Shown here: piece after piece, positions 44,267-55,064 of the stretch
Numbering within the stretch: position 1 is the stretch's first letter
Layout: each line of letters starts with the position of its first letter
Assembly (NCBI GenBank): GCA_036245525.1
Contig: BTPG01000005.1
Coordinates: 212,611,992-212,675,991, forward strand
DNA from: Semisulcospira habei
Taxonomy: Eukaryota; Mollusca; Gastropoda; Semisulcospiridae
Direction of reading: 5' to 3'
DNA length: 64,000 nt
Program-made: the position numbers and the translations under genes
The notes under the pieces: model-generated
What the model was told of the DNA's origin: nothing
The model's database searches: none
The model's input: only the letters and a program-made list of their open reading frames with translations

Positions 44267-47200
44267 TAAGTTAGTGCGACAGCTGGAAGTTAGTGCGACA
44301 GCGGAAAGTTAGTGCCACAGCGGGAAGTTAGTGCGACAGCTGGAAGTTAGTGCGACAGAGGGAAGTTAGTGCGACAGCTAGACGTTAGTGCGACAGCGGG
44401 AAGTTAGTGCGACAGCGGGAAGTTAGTGCGACAGCTGGACGTTAGTGCGACAGCGGGAAGTTAGTGCGACAGCGGGAAGTTAGTGCGACAGCGGGAAGTT
44501 AGTGCGACAGCGGGAAGTTAGTGCGACAGCGGGAAGTTAGTGCGACAGCGGGAAGTTAGTGCGACAGCGGGAAGTTAGTGCGACAGCGGGAAGTTAGTGC
44601 GACATCTGGACGTTAGTGCGACAGCGGGAAGTTAGTGCGACAGCGGGAAGTTAGTGCGACATCTGGACGTTAGTGCGACATCTGGACGTTAGTGCGACAG
44701 CGGGAAGTTAGTGCGACAGCGGGAAGTTAGTGCGACATCTGGACGTTAGTGCGACAGCGGGAAGTTAGTGCGACAGCGGGAAGTTAGTGCGACATCTGGA
44801 CGTTAGTGCGACAGCGGGAAGTTAGTGCGACAGCGGGAAGTTAGTGCGACATCTGGACGTTAGTGCGACAGCGGGAAGTTGGTGCGACAGCGGGAAGTTA
44901 GTGCGACATCTGGACGTTAGTGCGACAGCGGGAAGTTAGTGCGACAGCGGGAAGTTAGTGCGACATCTGGACGTTAGTGCGACAGCGGGAAGTTAGTGCG
45001 ACAGCGGAAAGTTAGTGCGACATCTGGACGTTAGTGCGACAGCGGGAAGTTAGTGCGACAGCGGGAAGTTAGTGCAACATCTGGACGTTAGTGCGACAGC
45101 GGGAAGTTAGTGCGACAGCGGGAAGTTAGTGCGACATCTGGGCGTTAGTGCGACAGCGGGAAGTTAGTGCGACAGCGGGAAGTTAGTGCGACATCTGGAC
45201 GTTAGTGCGACAGCGGGAAGTTAGTGCGACAGCGGGAAGTTAGTGCGACATCTGGACGTTAGTGCGACATCTGGACATTAGTGCGACAGCGGGAAGTTAG
45301 TGCGACATCTGGACGTTAGTGCGACAGCGGGAAGTTAGTGCGACAGCGGGAAGTTAGTGCGACATCTGGACGTTAGTGCGACATCTGGACGTTAGTGCGA
45401 CAGCGGGAAGTTAGTGCGACATCTGGACGTTAGTGCGACAGCGGGAAGTTAGTGCGACAGCGGGAAGTTAGTGCGACATCTGGACGTTAGTGCGACATCT
45501 GGACGTTAGTGCGACAGCGGGAAGTTAGTGCGACATCTGGACGTTAGTGCGACAGCGGGAAATTAGTGCGACAGCGGGAAGTTAGTGCGACATCTGGACG
45601 TTAGTGCGACAGCGGGAAGTTAGTGCGACAGCGGGAAGTTAGTGCGACATCTGGACGTTAGTGCGACATCTGGACGTTAGTGCGACAGCGGGAAGTTAGT
45701 GCGACATCTGGACGTTAGTGCGACATCTGGACGTTAGTGCGACAGCGGGAAGTTAGTGCGACATCTGGACGTTAGTGCGACAGCGGGAAGTTAGTGCGAC
45801 AGCGGGAAGTTAGTGCGACATCTGGACGTTAGTGCGACAGCGGGAAGTTAGTGCGACAGCGGGAAGTTAGTGCGACATCTGGACGTTAGTGCGACAGCGG
45901 GAAGTTAGTGCGACAGCGGGAAGTTAGTGCGACATCTGGAAGTTAGTGCGACAGCGGGAAGTTAGTGCGACAGCGGGAAGTTAGTGCGACATCTGGACGT
46001 TAGTGCGACAGCGGGAAGTTAGTGCGACATCTGGACGTTAGTGCGACAGCGGGAAGTTAGTGCGACATCTGGACGTTAGTGCGACAGCGGGAAGTTAGTG
46101 CGACAGCGGGAAGTTAGTGCGACATCTGGACGTTAGTGCGACATCTGGACGTTAGTGCGACAGCGGGAAGTTAGTGCGACAGCGGGAAGTTAGTGCGACA
46201 TCTGGACGTTAGTGCGACATCTGGACGTTAGTGCGACAGCGGGAAGTTAGTGCGACAGCGGGAAGTTAGTGCGACATCTGGACGTTAGTGCAACAGCGGG
46301 AAGTTAGTGCGACATCTGGACGTTAGTGCGACAGCGGGAAGTTAGTGCGACAGCGGGAAGTTAGTGCGACATCTGGACGTTAGTGCGACATCTGGACGTT
46401 AGTGCGACAGTGGGAAGTTAGTGCGACATCTGGACGTTAGTGCGACAGCGGGAAGTTAGTGCGACAGCGGGAAGTTAGTGCGACATCTGGTCGTTAGTGC
46501 GACATCTGGACGTTAGTGCGACAGCGGGAAGTTAGTGCGACATCTGGACGTTAGTGCGACAGCGGGAAGTTAGTGCGACAGCGGGAAGTTAGTGCGACAT
46601 CTGGACGTTAGTGCGACAGCGGGAAGTTAGTGCGACAGCGGGAAGTTAGTGCGACATCTGGACGTTAGTGCGACATCTGGACGTTAGTGCGACAGCGGTA
46701 AGTTAGTGCGACATCTGGACGTTAGTGCGACAGCGGGAAGTTAGTGCGACAGCGGTAAGTTAGTGCGACAGCGGTAAGTTAGTGCGACAGCGGTAAGTTA
46801 GTGCGACAGCGGGAAGTTAGTGCGACAGCGGGAAGTTAGTGCGACAGCGGGAAGTTAGTGCGACAGCGGGAAGTTAGTGCGACATCTGGACGTTAGTGCG
46901 ACAGCGGGAAGTTAGTGCGACAGCGGGAAGTTAGTGCGACATCTGGACGTTAGTGCGACATCTGGACGTTAGTGCGACAGCGGGAAGTTAGTGCGACAGC
47001 GGGAAGTTAGTGCGACATCTGGACGTTAGTGCGACAGCGGGAAGTTAGTGCGACAGCGGGAAGTTAGTGCGACATCTGGACGTTAGTGCGACAGCGGGAA
47101 GTTTGTGCGACAGCGGGAAGTTAGTGCGACATCTGGACGTTAGTGCGACAGCGGGAAGTTAGTGCGACAGCGGGAAGTTAGTGCGACATCTGGACGTTAG

Positions 47201-50200
47201 TGCGACATCTGGACGTTAGTGCGACAGCGGGAAGTTAGTGCGACATCTGGACGTTAGTGCGACATCTGGACGTTAGTGCGACAGCGGGAAGTTAGTGCGA
47301 CATCTGGACGTTAGTGCGACAGCGGGAAGTTAGTGCGACAGCGGGAAGTTAGTGCGACATCTGGACGTTAGTGCGACAGCGGGAAGTTAGTGCGACAGCG
47401 GGAAGTTAGTGCGACATCTGGACGTTAGTGCGACAGCGGGAAGTTAGTGCGACAGCGGGAAGTTAGTGCGACAGCGGGAAGTTAGCGCGACAGCGGGAAG
47501 TTAGTGCGACAGCGGGAAGTTATTGCGACATCTGGACGTTAGTGCGACAGCGGGAAGTTAGTGCGACATCTGGACGTTAGTGCGACAGCGGGAAGTATGT
47601 GCGACATCTGGACGTTAGTGCGACAGCGGGAAGTTAGTGCGACAGCGGGAAGTTAGTGCGACATCTGGACGTTAGTGCGACATCTGGACGTTAGTGCGAC
47701 AGCGGGAAGTTAGTGCGACATCTGGACGTTAGTGCGACAGCGGGAAGTTAGTGCGACAGCGGGAAGTTAGTGCGACATCTGGACGTTAGTGCGACATCTG
47801 GACGTTAGTGCGACAGCGGGAAGTTAGTGCGACATCTGGACGTTAGTGCGACAGCGGGAAGTTAGTGCGACAGCGGGAAGTTAGTGCGACATCTGGACGT
47901 TAGTGCGACAGCGGGAAGTTAGTGCGACATCTGGACGTTAGTGCGACAGCGGGAAGTTAGTGCGACAGCGGGAAGTTAGTGCGACATCTGGACGTTAGTG
48001 CGACATCTGGACGTTAGTGCGACAGCGGGAAGTTAGTGCGACATCTGGACGTTAGTGCGACAGCGGGAAGTTAGTGCGACAGCGGGAAGTTAGTGCGACA
48101 TCTGGTCGTTAGTGCGACATCTGGACGTTAGTGCGACAGCGGGAAGTTAGTGCGACATCTGGACGTTAGTGCGACAGCGGGAAGTTAGTGCGACAGCGGG
48201 AAGTTAGTGCGACATCTGGACGTTAGTGCGACATCTGGACGTTAGTGCGACAGCGGGAAGTTAGTGCGACATCTGGACGTTAGTGCGACAGCGGGAAGTT
48301 AGTGCGACAGCGGGAAGTTAGTGCGACATCTGGTCGTTAGTGCGACATCTGGACGTTAGTGCGACAGCGGGAAGTTAGTGCGACATCTGGACGTTAGTGC
48401 GACAGCGGGAAGTTAGTGAGACAGCGGGAAGTTAGTGCGACATCTGGACGTTAGTGCGACAGCGGGAAGTTAGTGTGACAGCGGGAAGTTAGTGCGACAT
48501 CTGGACGTTAGTGCGACATCTGGACGTTAGTGCGACAGTGGTAAGTTAGTGCGACATCTGGACGTTAGTGCGACAGCGGGAAGTTAGTGCGACAGCGGGA
48601 AGTTAGTGCGACATCTGGACGTTAGTGCGACAGCGGGAAGTTAGTGCGACAGCGGGAAGTTAGTGCGACAGCGGTAAGTTAGTGCGACAGTGGTAAGTTA
48701 GTGCGACAGCGGGAAGTTAGTGCGACAGCGGGAAGTTAGTGCGACAGCGGGAAGTTAGTGCGACAGCATGAAGTTAGTGCGACATCTGGACGTTAGTGCG
48801 ACAGCGGGAAGTTAGTGCGACAGCGGGAAGTTAGTGCGACATCTGGACGTTAGTGCGACAGCGGGAAGTTTGTGCGACAGCGGGAAGTTAGTGCGACATC
48901 TGGACGTTAGTGCGACAGCGGGAAGTTAGTGCGACAGCGGGAAGTTAGTGCGACATCTGGACGTTAGTGCGACATCTGGACGTTAGTGCGACAGCGGGAA
49001 GTTAGTGCGACATCTGGACGTTAGTGCGACATCTGGACGTTAGTGCGACAGCGGGAAGTTAGTGCGACATCTGGACGTTAGTGCGACAGCGGGAAGTTAG
49101 TGCGACAGCGGGAAGTTAGTGCGACATCTGGACGTTAGTGCGACAGCGGGAAGTTAGTGCGACAGCGGGAAGTTAGTGCGACATCTGGACGTTAGTGCGA
49201 CAGCGGGAAGTTAGTGCGACAGCGGGAAGTTAGTGCGACATCTGGAAGTTAGCGCGACAGCGGGAAGTTAGTGCGACAGCGGGAAGTTATTGCGACATCT
49301 GGACGTTAGTGCGACAGCGGGAAGTTAGTGCGACATCTGGACGTTAGTGCGACAGCGGGAAGTATGTGCGACATCTGGACGTTAGTGCGACAGCGGGAAG
49401 TTAGTGCGACAGCGGGAAGTTAGTGCGACATCTGGACGTTAGTGCGACATCTGGACGTTAGTGCGACAGCGGGAAGTTAGTGCGACATCTGGACGTTAGT
49501 GCGACAGCGGGAAGTTAGTGCGACAGCGGGAAGTTAGTGCGACATCTGGACGTTAGTGCGACATCTGGACGTTAGTGCGACAGCGGGAAGTTAGTGCGAC
49601 ATCTGGACGTTAGTGCGACAGCGGGAAGTTAGTGCGACAGCGGGAAGTTAGTGCGACATCTGGACGTTAGTGCGACAGCGGGAAGTTAGTGCGACATCTG
49701 GACGTTAGTGCGACAGCGGGAAGTTAGTGCGACAGCGGGAAGTTAGTGCGACATCTGGACGTTAGTGCGACATCTGGACGTTAGTGCGACAGCGGGAAGT
49801 TAGTGCGACATCTGGACGTTAGTGCGACAGCGGGAAGTTAGTGCGACAGCGGGAAGTTAGTGCGACATCTGGTCGTTAGTGCGACATCTGGACGTTAGTG
49901 CGACAGCGGGAAGTTAGTGCGACATCTGGACGTTAGTGCGACAGCGGGAAGTTAGTGCGACAGCGGGAAGTTAGTGCGACATCTGGACGTTAGTGCGACA
50001 TCTGGACGTTAGTGCGACAGCGGGAAGTTAGTGCGACATCTGGACGTTAGTGCGACAGCGGGAAGTTAGTGCGACAGCGGGAAGTTAGTGCGACATCTGG
50101 TCGTTAGTGCGACATCTGGACGTTAGTGCGACAGCGGGAAGTTAGTGCGACATCTGGACGTTAGTGCGACAGCGGGAAGTTAGTGAGACAGCGGGAAGTT

Positions 50201-50621
50201 AGTGCGACATCTGGACGTTAGTGCGACAGCGGGAAGTTAGTGTGACAGCGGGAAGTTAGTGCGACATCTGGACGTTAGTGCGACATCTGGACGTTAGTGC
50301 GACAGTGGTAAGTTAGTGCGACATCTGGACGTTAGTGCGACAGCGGGAAGTTAGTGCGACAGCGGGAAGTTAGTGCGACATCTGGACGTTAGTGCGACAG
50401 CGGGAAGTTAGTGCGACAGCGGGAAGTTAGTGCGACAGCGGTAAGTTAGTGCGACAGCGGTAAGTTAGTGCGACAGCGGGAAGTTAGTGCGACAGCGGGA
50501 AGTTAGTGCGACAGCGGGAAGTTAGTGCGACAGCATGAAGTTAGTGCGACAGCGGGAAGTTAGTGCGACAGCATGAAGTTAGTGCGACAGCGGGAAGTTA
50601 GTGCGACAGCATGAAGTTAGT
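44267..50621 (+). repeat. 19-bp minisatellite, about 334 units of two alternating types
   Basis: Type A is AGCGGGAAGTTAGTGCGAC; type B is ATCTGGACGTTAGTGCGAC. The first ~12 and last ~14 units are nearly all type A or A-variants; the middle mixes A and B in higher-order patterns such as AAB and AABBAB. Rare variants (TTTGTGCG, AGTATG, GGTCG, GTGAGAC, GTGTGAC, CAGTGGTAAG, CAGCATGAAG) recur at a fixed 1767-bp offset. The array lies in the intron between NIDO exons 2 and 3. Confidence 0.97.
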
Positions 50622-50659
50622 GCGACAGCGGGGGCTCTTGATGATTTATGTCTCTTGCA
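50622..50659 (+). repeat. FB-A foldback, right arm
   Basis: GCGACAGCGGGGGCTCTTGATGATTTATGTCTCTTGCA, a diverged right arm of FB-A. It closes the hairpin opened at 44229. The following CATCTGGGTG matches the flank after other FB-A copies. Confidence 0.8.
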
Positions 50660-50840
50660 TCTGGGTGCGTTCGCCTTGCTCCGGAAGATATGGGGTTAAA
50701 ATCTGTTTATTTGATTCTTTGTTGTATTTTTATTGTTTGTGTTCTTTATTGTGTTGAGAGACATCTGGTTTAAAAGAATGTCGATGAAGAAGACAATAAC
50801 GGCAAATGCATTAATGACAATACTACTGATGACGTCATAC

Positions 50841-50951
50841 CGGTCCTGTGTACTGATAGGTCAGCACGCTATCCCACGTGACCACGAAGGCCCAAGATGG
50901 CGTGAATGTGCTGCCAAATTCCTGGTACTCTCGAGTGACGTTCTGGATTGT
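50841..50951 (-). CDS. NIDO/mucin-like gene, exon 2
   Basis: Acceptor TTATTACAG|ACA at 50951, donor GGACCG|GTATGA at 50841; 111 bp, exactly 37 codons, phase 0 at both ends. It encodes a Tyr/Phe-rich segment ending SWAFVVTWDSVLTYQ, the SWAxVVTWxxV core strand of NIDO domains. Confidence 0.8.
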
Positions 50952-51189
50952 CTGTAATAATACAAAGAATACAAAGTGTTAAAAGAAATTCAGTTTTAAA
51001 TTGTGATATTGATTCAGGTACTGTACAACGACCGTCCGCAGCAACAACAATAACTAAAAGATTTCATTCAATTTGAGTTTACCGGTTTGGGCACAATTTA
51101 ATTTGTTTAAGGTACTGTCGAAATAACAAAGACATGGAAAACCTTTTCTCCAAGGCTCATGCATCTGTCTAACCCTCTATGTTTCATAA

Positions 51190-51565
51190 CTGGCAGTTAG
51201 TCTTTAATTGCCTTTCATCATCTCTCACTGTCAGCATTAAGCCCTCTCAGTTGTGCTTTCATCATCTCTCACTGTCAGCATTAAGCCCTCTCAGTTGTGT
51301 TTTCATCATCTCTCACTGTCAGCATTAAGCCCTCTCAGTTGCGTTTTCATCATCTCTCTCTGTCAGCATTAAGCCCTCTCAGTTGTGTTTTCATCATCTC
51401 TCACGGTCAGCAATAAGCCCTCTCAGTTGTGTTTTCATCATCTCTCACTGTCAGCATTAAGCCCTCTCAGTTGTGTTTTCATCATCTCTCACTGTCAGCA
51501 TTAAGCCCTCTCAGTTGTGTTTTCATCATCTCTCACTGTCAGCAATAAGCCCTCTCAGTTGCGTT
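51190..51565 (+). repeat. 44-bp tandem repeat, about 8 copies
   Basis: The unit contains CATCATCTCTCACTGTCAGC and ATTAAGCCCTCTCAGTTGTG. It lies in the intron between NIDO exons 1 and 2. Confidence 0.95.
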
Positions 51566-51637
51566 TTCGCGTCTCGTTTTGTGTGACTTTAAGTGACATA
51601 TGCTGGGTTACAGCGCCATGTACATGCTATTATTATA

Positions 51638-51702
51638 TTATGATGATGATGATGATGATGATGATTATTATTATTATTATCGTTATTATTATTATTGTTA
51701 TT

Positions 51703-51776
<74 letters not shown>
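51638..51776 (+). repeat. (ATG)n then (ATT)n microsatellite
   Basis: Trinucleotide runs; poly-Ile, poly-Asn and poly-Leu ORFs here are artefacts. It ends 31 bp from the NIDO exon boundary. Confidence 0.95.
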
Positions 51777-51807
51777 AACATATTTTGTGGATTTTAGCTG
51801 TCCATAC

Positions 51808-51981
51808 CTGCAGGGCGACTGTGTCGGTGGTAAAACGGTTCCAAACACTTCCACTGGTGCTAGGTACGATGTCTGAACAGAAGACACACACAGCCGTAAT
51901 GACGACATCCGTAAAGTCACTATCCACGTTATAGATGTCGACGTCGTCAGCCGTGAACGATACAAACCCGTCATTGATGGC
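51808..51981 (-). CDS. NIDO/mucin-like gene, first visible exon
   Basis: Acceptor CTAACAG|GCC at 51981, donor CTGCAG|GTATGG at 51808; 174 bp, exactly 58 codons, phase 0 at both ends. It begins INDGFVSFTADD and continues with a Val/Asp-rich segment and GSVWNRFTTD, the early part of a NIDO domain (NxGxxSF...GxxxxRxxTD). It must be preceded by an exon with signal peptide and PFGxxxGD, which I do not find to the right within the window. The 14409-14642 exon is phase-compatible but lies on the wrong side. Confidence 0.75.
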
Positions 51982-52009
51982 CTGTTAGAGGACAACATAT
52001 TTATCACAT

Positions 52010-52425
52010 TCCAATGGGAATTACTCATCGCTGGACAGACAAACAGTTAGATCCCCTGCCCCCGCCTATCAGGCACCCAATCGCCAGCCCACAGAAAAAT
52101 ACGCAGGTATAGAACAAGACGATCATCTACATCCCTAAAAAGGATTCATGAGGTCTAGCCTATAACCCATGTCTTTCTCCGGAACTTAGGAAGTATGTAG
52201 GAGAAACACACATACACAAACACGAAGGTGCACTACTACCTGATGCATCATTTTTAGGGATGTAGATGATCGTCTTGTTCTATACCTGCGTATTTTTCAG
52301 TGGCCTGGCGATTGGGTGCCCGATAGGCGGGGGCAGGGGATCTAACTGTTTGTCTGTCTAGCGCTGAGTAATTCCCCTTGGTATGTGTACAATTCTACCA
52401 GCGCTAGTCTCACCTATCTGGTTTG
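52010..52425. repeat. FB-D foldback element, best copy
   Basis: Arms 52010-52134 and 52256-52381 are near-perfect inverted repeats of about 125 bp, with GACGATCATCTACATCCCT and its complement innermost, around a 120-bp loop. The outer flank CCAGCGCTAGTCTCACCTAT also follows the 29-kb (inverted) and 39-kb copies. Confidence 0.85.
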
Positions 52426-52600
52426 TGAGTAGAACATATTTATCGATTTTTGACTCGTTTTGCTGGCAACTGAAATTACCATCATATCTCTTCCAGCTAG
52501 AACCGTTACACCAGTTTTAGAGCAGTTTCTGGGACAAACTAAAACCTACTAGCAGAGAAGTGGTTAACCCATGTACTGTCAGTGGAAATTAATACTCTGC

Positions 52601-53534
52601 CTGTCCGTAGTGGTTTTTGTCGCGATGATTCCTGCAGGACGTCAGGGTGTTGTTATTCCTGCAGGACGTCAGGGTGTTGTTATTCCTGCAGGACGTCAGG
52701 GTGTAATTATTCCTGCAGGACGTCAGGATGTTGTTATTCCTGCAGGACGTCAGGGTGTTATTATTCCTGCAGGACGTCAGGGTGTAATTATTCCTGCAGG
52801 ACGTCAGGGTGTTATTATTCTTGCAGGACGTCAGGGTGTTATTATTCCTGCAGGACGTCAGGGTGTTATTATTCCTGCAGGACGTCAGGGTGTTGTTATT
52901 CCTGCAGGATGTCAGGGTGTTGTTATTCCTGCAGGACGTCAGGTGTTGTTATCCTGCAGGACGTCAGGGTGTTGTAATTCCTGCAGAATGTCAGGGTGTT
53001 GTTATTCCTGCAGGACGTCAGGGTGTTGTTATTCCTGAAAGACGTCACGGTGTTGTTATTCCTGCAGGACGTCAGGGTGTTGTTATTCCTGCAGGACGTC
53101 AGGGTGTTGTTATTCCTGCAGGATGTCAGGGTGTTGTTATTCCTGCAGGATGTCAGGGTGTTGTTATTCCTGCAGGACGTCAGGGTGTTGTTATCCTGCA
53201 GGACGTCAGGGTGTTGTAATTCCTGCAGAATGTCAGGGTGTTGTTATTCCTGCAGGACGTCAGGGTGTTGTTATTCCTGAAGGACGTCACGGTGTTGTTA
53301 TTCCTGCAGGACGTCAGGGTGTTGTTATTCCTGCAGGACGTCAGGGTGTTGTTATTCCTGCAGGATGTCAGGGTGTTATTATTCCTGCAGGATGTCAGGG
53401 TGTTGTTATTCCTGTAGGATGTCAGGGTGTTGTTATTCCTGCAGGACGTCAGGGTGTTGTTATTCCTGTAGGACGTCAGGGTGTTATTTTTCCTGCAGAT
53501 ATCATCGCGACAAACACCGCTACAGACAGCCAAT
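52601..53534 (+). repeat. FB-C foldback whose tip is expanded into a 27-bp minisatellite
   Basis: Left arm 52601-52637 (GTAGTGGTTTTTGTCGCGAT GATT) and right arm 53498-53532 (ATCATCGCGACAAACACCGC TAC) are inverted repeats of the FB-C family. Between them are ~32 copies of GACGTCAGGGTGTTGTTATT plus CCTGCAG (27 bp). The unit carries ATTCCTGCAGGA, the palindromic tip expected for this hairpin. A ~280-bp block including a 25-bp short unit (GTTATCCTG) and the variant GAATGTCAGG is itself duplicated (52943 and 53190). VIPAGRQGV-type ORFs are artefacts. Confidence 0.9.
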
Positions 53535-53559
53535 GAATGTCCCTGAGAACCATTGCAGA

Positions 53560-54335
53560 CAGACCGCCCCATCACACCGCCCACTGCGGATAGACCGTCC
53601 CATCACACCGCCCGCTGCGGATAAACCATCCCATCACACCGCCCACTGCGGATAGACCGCCCCATCACACCGACCGCTGCGGATAAACCATCCCATCACA
53701 CCGCCTGCTGCGGATAGACCGTCCCATCACACTGCCCACTGCGGACAGACCGTCCCATCACACCACCCACTGCAGACAGACTGTCCCATCACACCGCCCG
53801 CTGCGGACAGACCGTCCCATCACACCGCCCGCTGCAGACACGCCATCGCATCACACCGCCCGCTGCAGACAGACCATCCCATCACACCACCCGCTGCGGA
53901 TAGACCGTCCCATCACACCGCGCGCTGCAGACAGATCATCCCATCACACCGCCTGCTGCGGACAGACCGTCCCATCACACTGCCCCCTGCGGATAGACCG
54001 TCCCATCACACCGCCCACTGCGGATAGACCGTCCCATCACACTGCCAACTGTGGATAGACAGTTCCATCACACCGCCCACTGGGGATAGACCATCCCATC
54101 ACACCGCCTGCTGTGGACAGACCGTCCCATCACAACGCCCGCTGCGCATAGACCGTCCCATCACACCGCCCGCTGCGGATAGACCGTCCCATCACACCGC
54201 CAACTGTGGATAGACAGTCCCATCACACCGCCCACTGTGGATAGACGGTCCCATCACACCGCCTGCTGTGGACACACCGTCCCATCACACTGCCCTCTGC
54301 GGATAGACCGCTCCATCACACCGCCACTGCGAAAA
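53560..54335 (+). repeat. 31-bp minisatellite, about 25 copies
   Basis: The unit resembles CCATCACACCGCCCGCTGCG plus GATAGACCGTC, with considerable divergence. It starts about 25 bp after the FB-C right arm and ends about 20 bp before an FB-A copy. Confidence 0.95.
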
Positions 54336-54354
54336 TCGGATATAAATGGATCGA

Positions 54355-54560
54355 GCAAGAGGCATATATCTTCATGAGCCCCCGCAATGCGGGGGCTCAT
54401 GAGGATCTATGTCTCTTGCAGCTGTGTGGTATTTACTGCGTCCCGGAAGTACTGGGATTATCATGCTGTGCAAAGCTAGAAAGGCATGTTGTTGTTACTG
54501 TAGACACTCCTCGTTTGCTAAATACAAATGATTAACCTTAATCAAATAATATGATTTCTT
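54355..54560. repeat. FB-A foldback plus unexpanded version of the 33-bp array locus
   Basis: 54355-54420 is a complete FB-A palindrome (tip AATG). It is followed by CTGTGTGGTATTTACTGCGT, a single unit GTACTGGGATTATCATGCTG..AAGCTAGAA, then GTAGACACTCCTCG and AAATACAAATGA. This is the same order as around the 33-bp array at 12088-13830, but with one unit instead of ~48. Confidence 0.85.
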
Positions 54561-54953
54561 TACGACATACAACCTTCTTTTTAACCCCTTCTTTGCCAAT
54601 GGATGCAGATTGTGTTTCTGAACTCTTTATTAAGTCATTACCAAATAGCCTCAGCCTAACACAGAACAGGGATACAACGTGATTTCAGCAAGAGCATACA
54701 GCCTCAGTCCTGAGGGCCCACAACTGCTAACCAGTGTGGTTGGAAGCGTGACCAGGCGGCCTCCTCCCTCGCCCTCCCCTCTCGTTAAAACGACATGTAT
54801 TTACCGGTCGTTAGCTTCGACTAATGAGTCTACACATTTTTCAACCTGTAGGGGTATTTCTTAGCGCTGTGACTCCTACACCATTAAGTTGTGATCTGAA
54901 AACGCAGCCAAATTACCACTTTTGGTGTAATATCATACTGAAATCTGAGTCAT
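54561..54953. other. No recognisable gene
   Basis: Only ORFs of 61-64 codons, without domain or splice support. Confidence 0.4.
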
Positions 54954-55016
54954 CAAGAGACTTAGATCCTCATGTCCCCGCACTTACCGGGGCTTATGAG
55001 GATCTATGTCTCTTGT
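54954..55016. repeat. FB-A foldback, diverged copy
   Basis: AGATCCTCATGTCCCCGCAC / CCGGGGCTTATGAGGATCT arms. It is followed by GTAGCCGGGTGGT, as at other FB-A copies. Confidence 0.8.
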
Positions 55017-55064
55017 AGCCGGGTGGTGTTCAGTTTTACTCGGTAGCAAAGGGGTCAATCACAA

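Noticed and set aside
44267..50621. CRISPR-like array
   Set aside because: The units are directly contiguous 19-mers with no unique spacers, in an animal intron; this is a satellite.
52571..53584. Overlapping ORFs with VIPAGRQGV-type or CRTSGCCYS-type repeats
   Set aside because: The 27-bp unit is a multiple of three; frames on both strands stay open by arithmetic. No splice or start context supports a gene.
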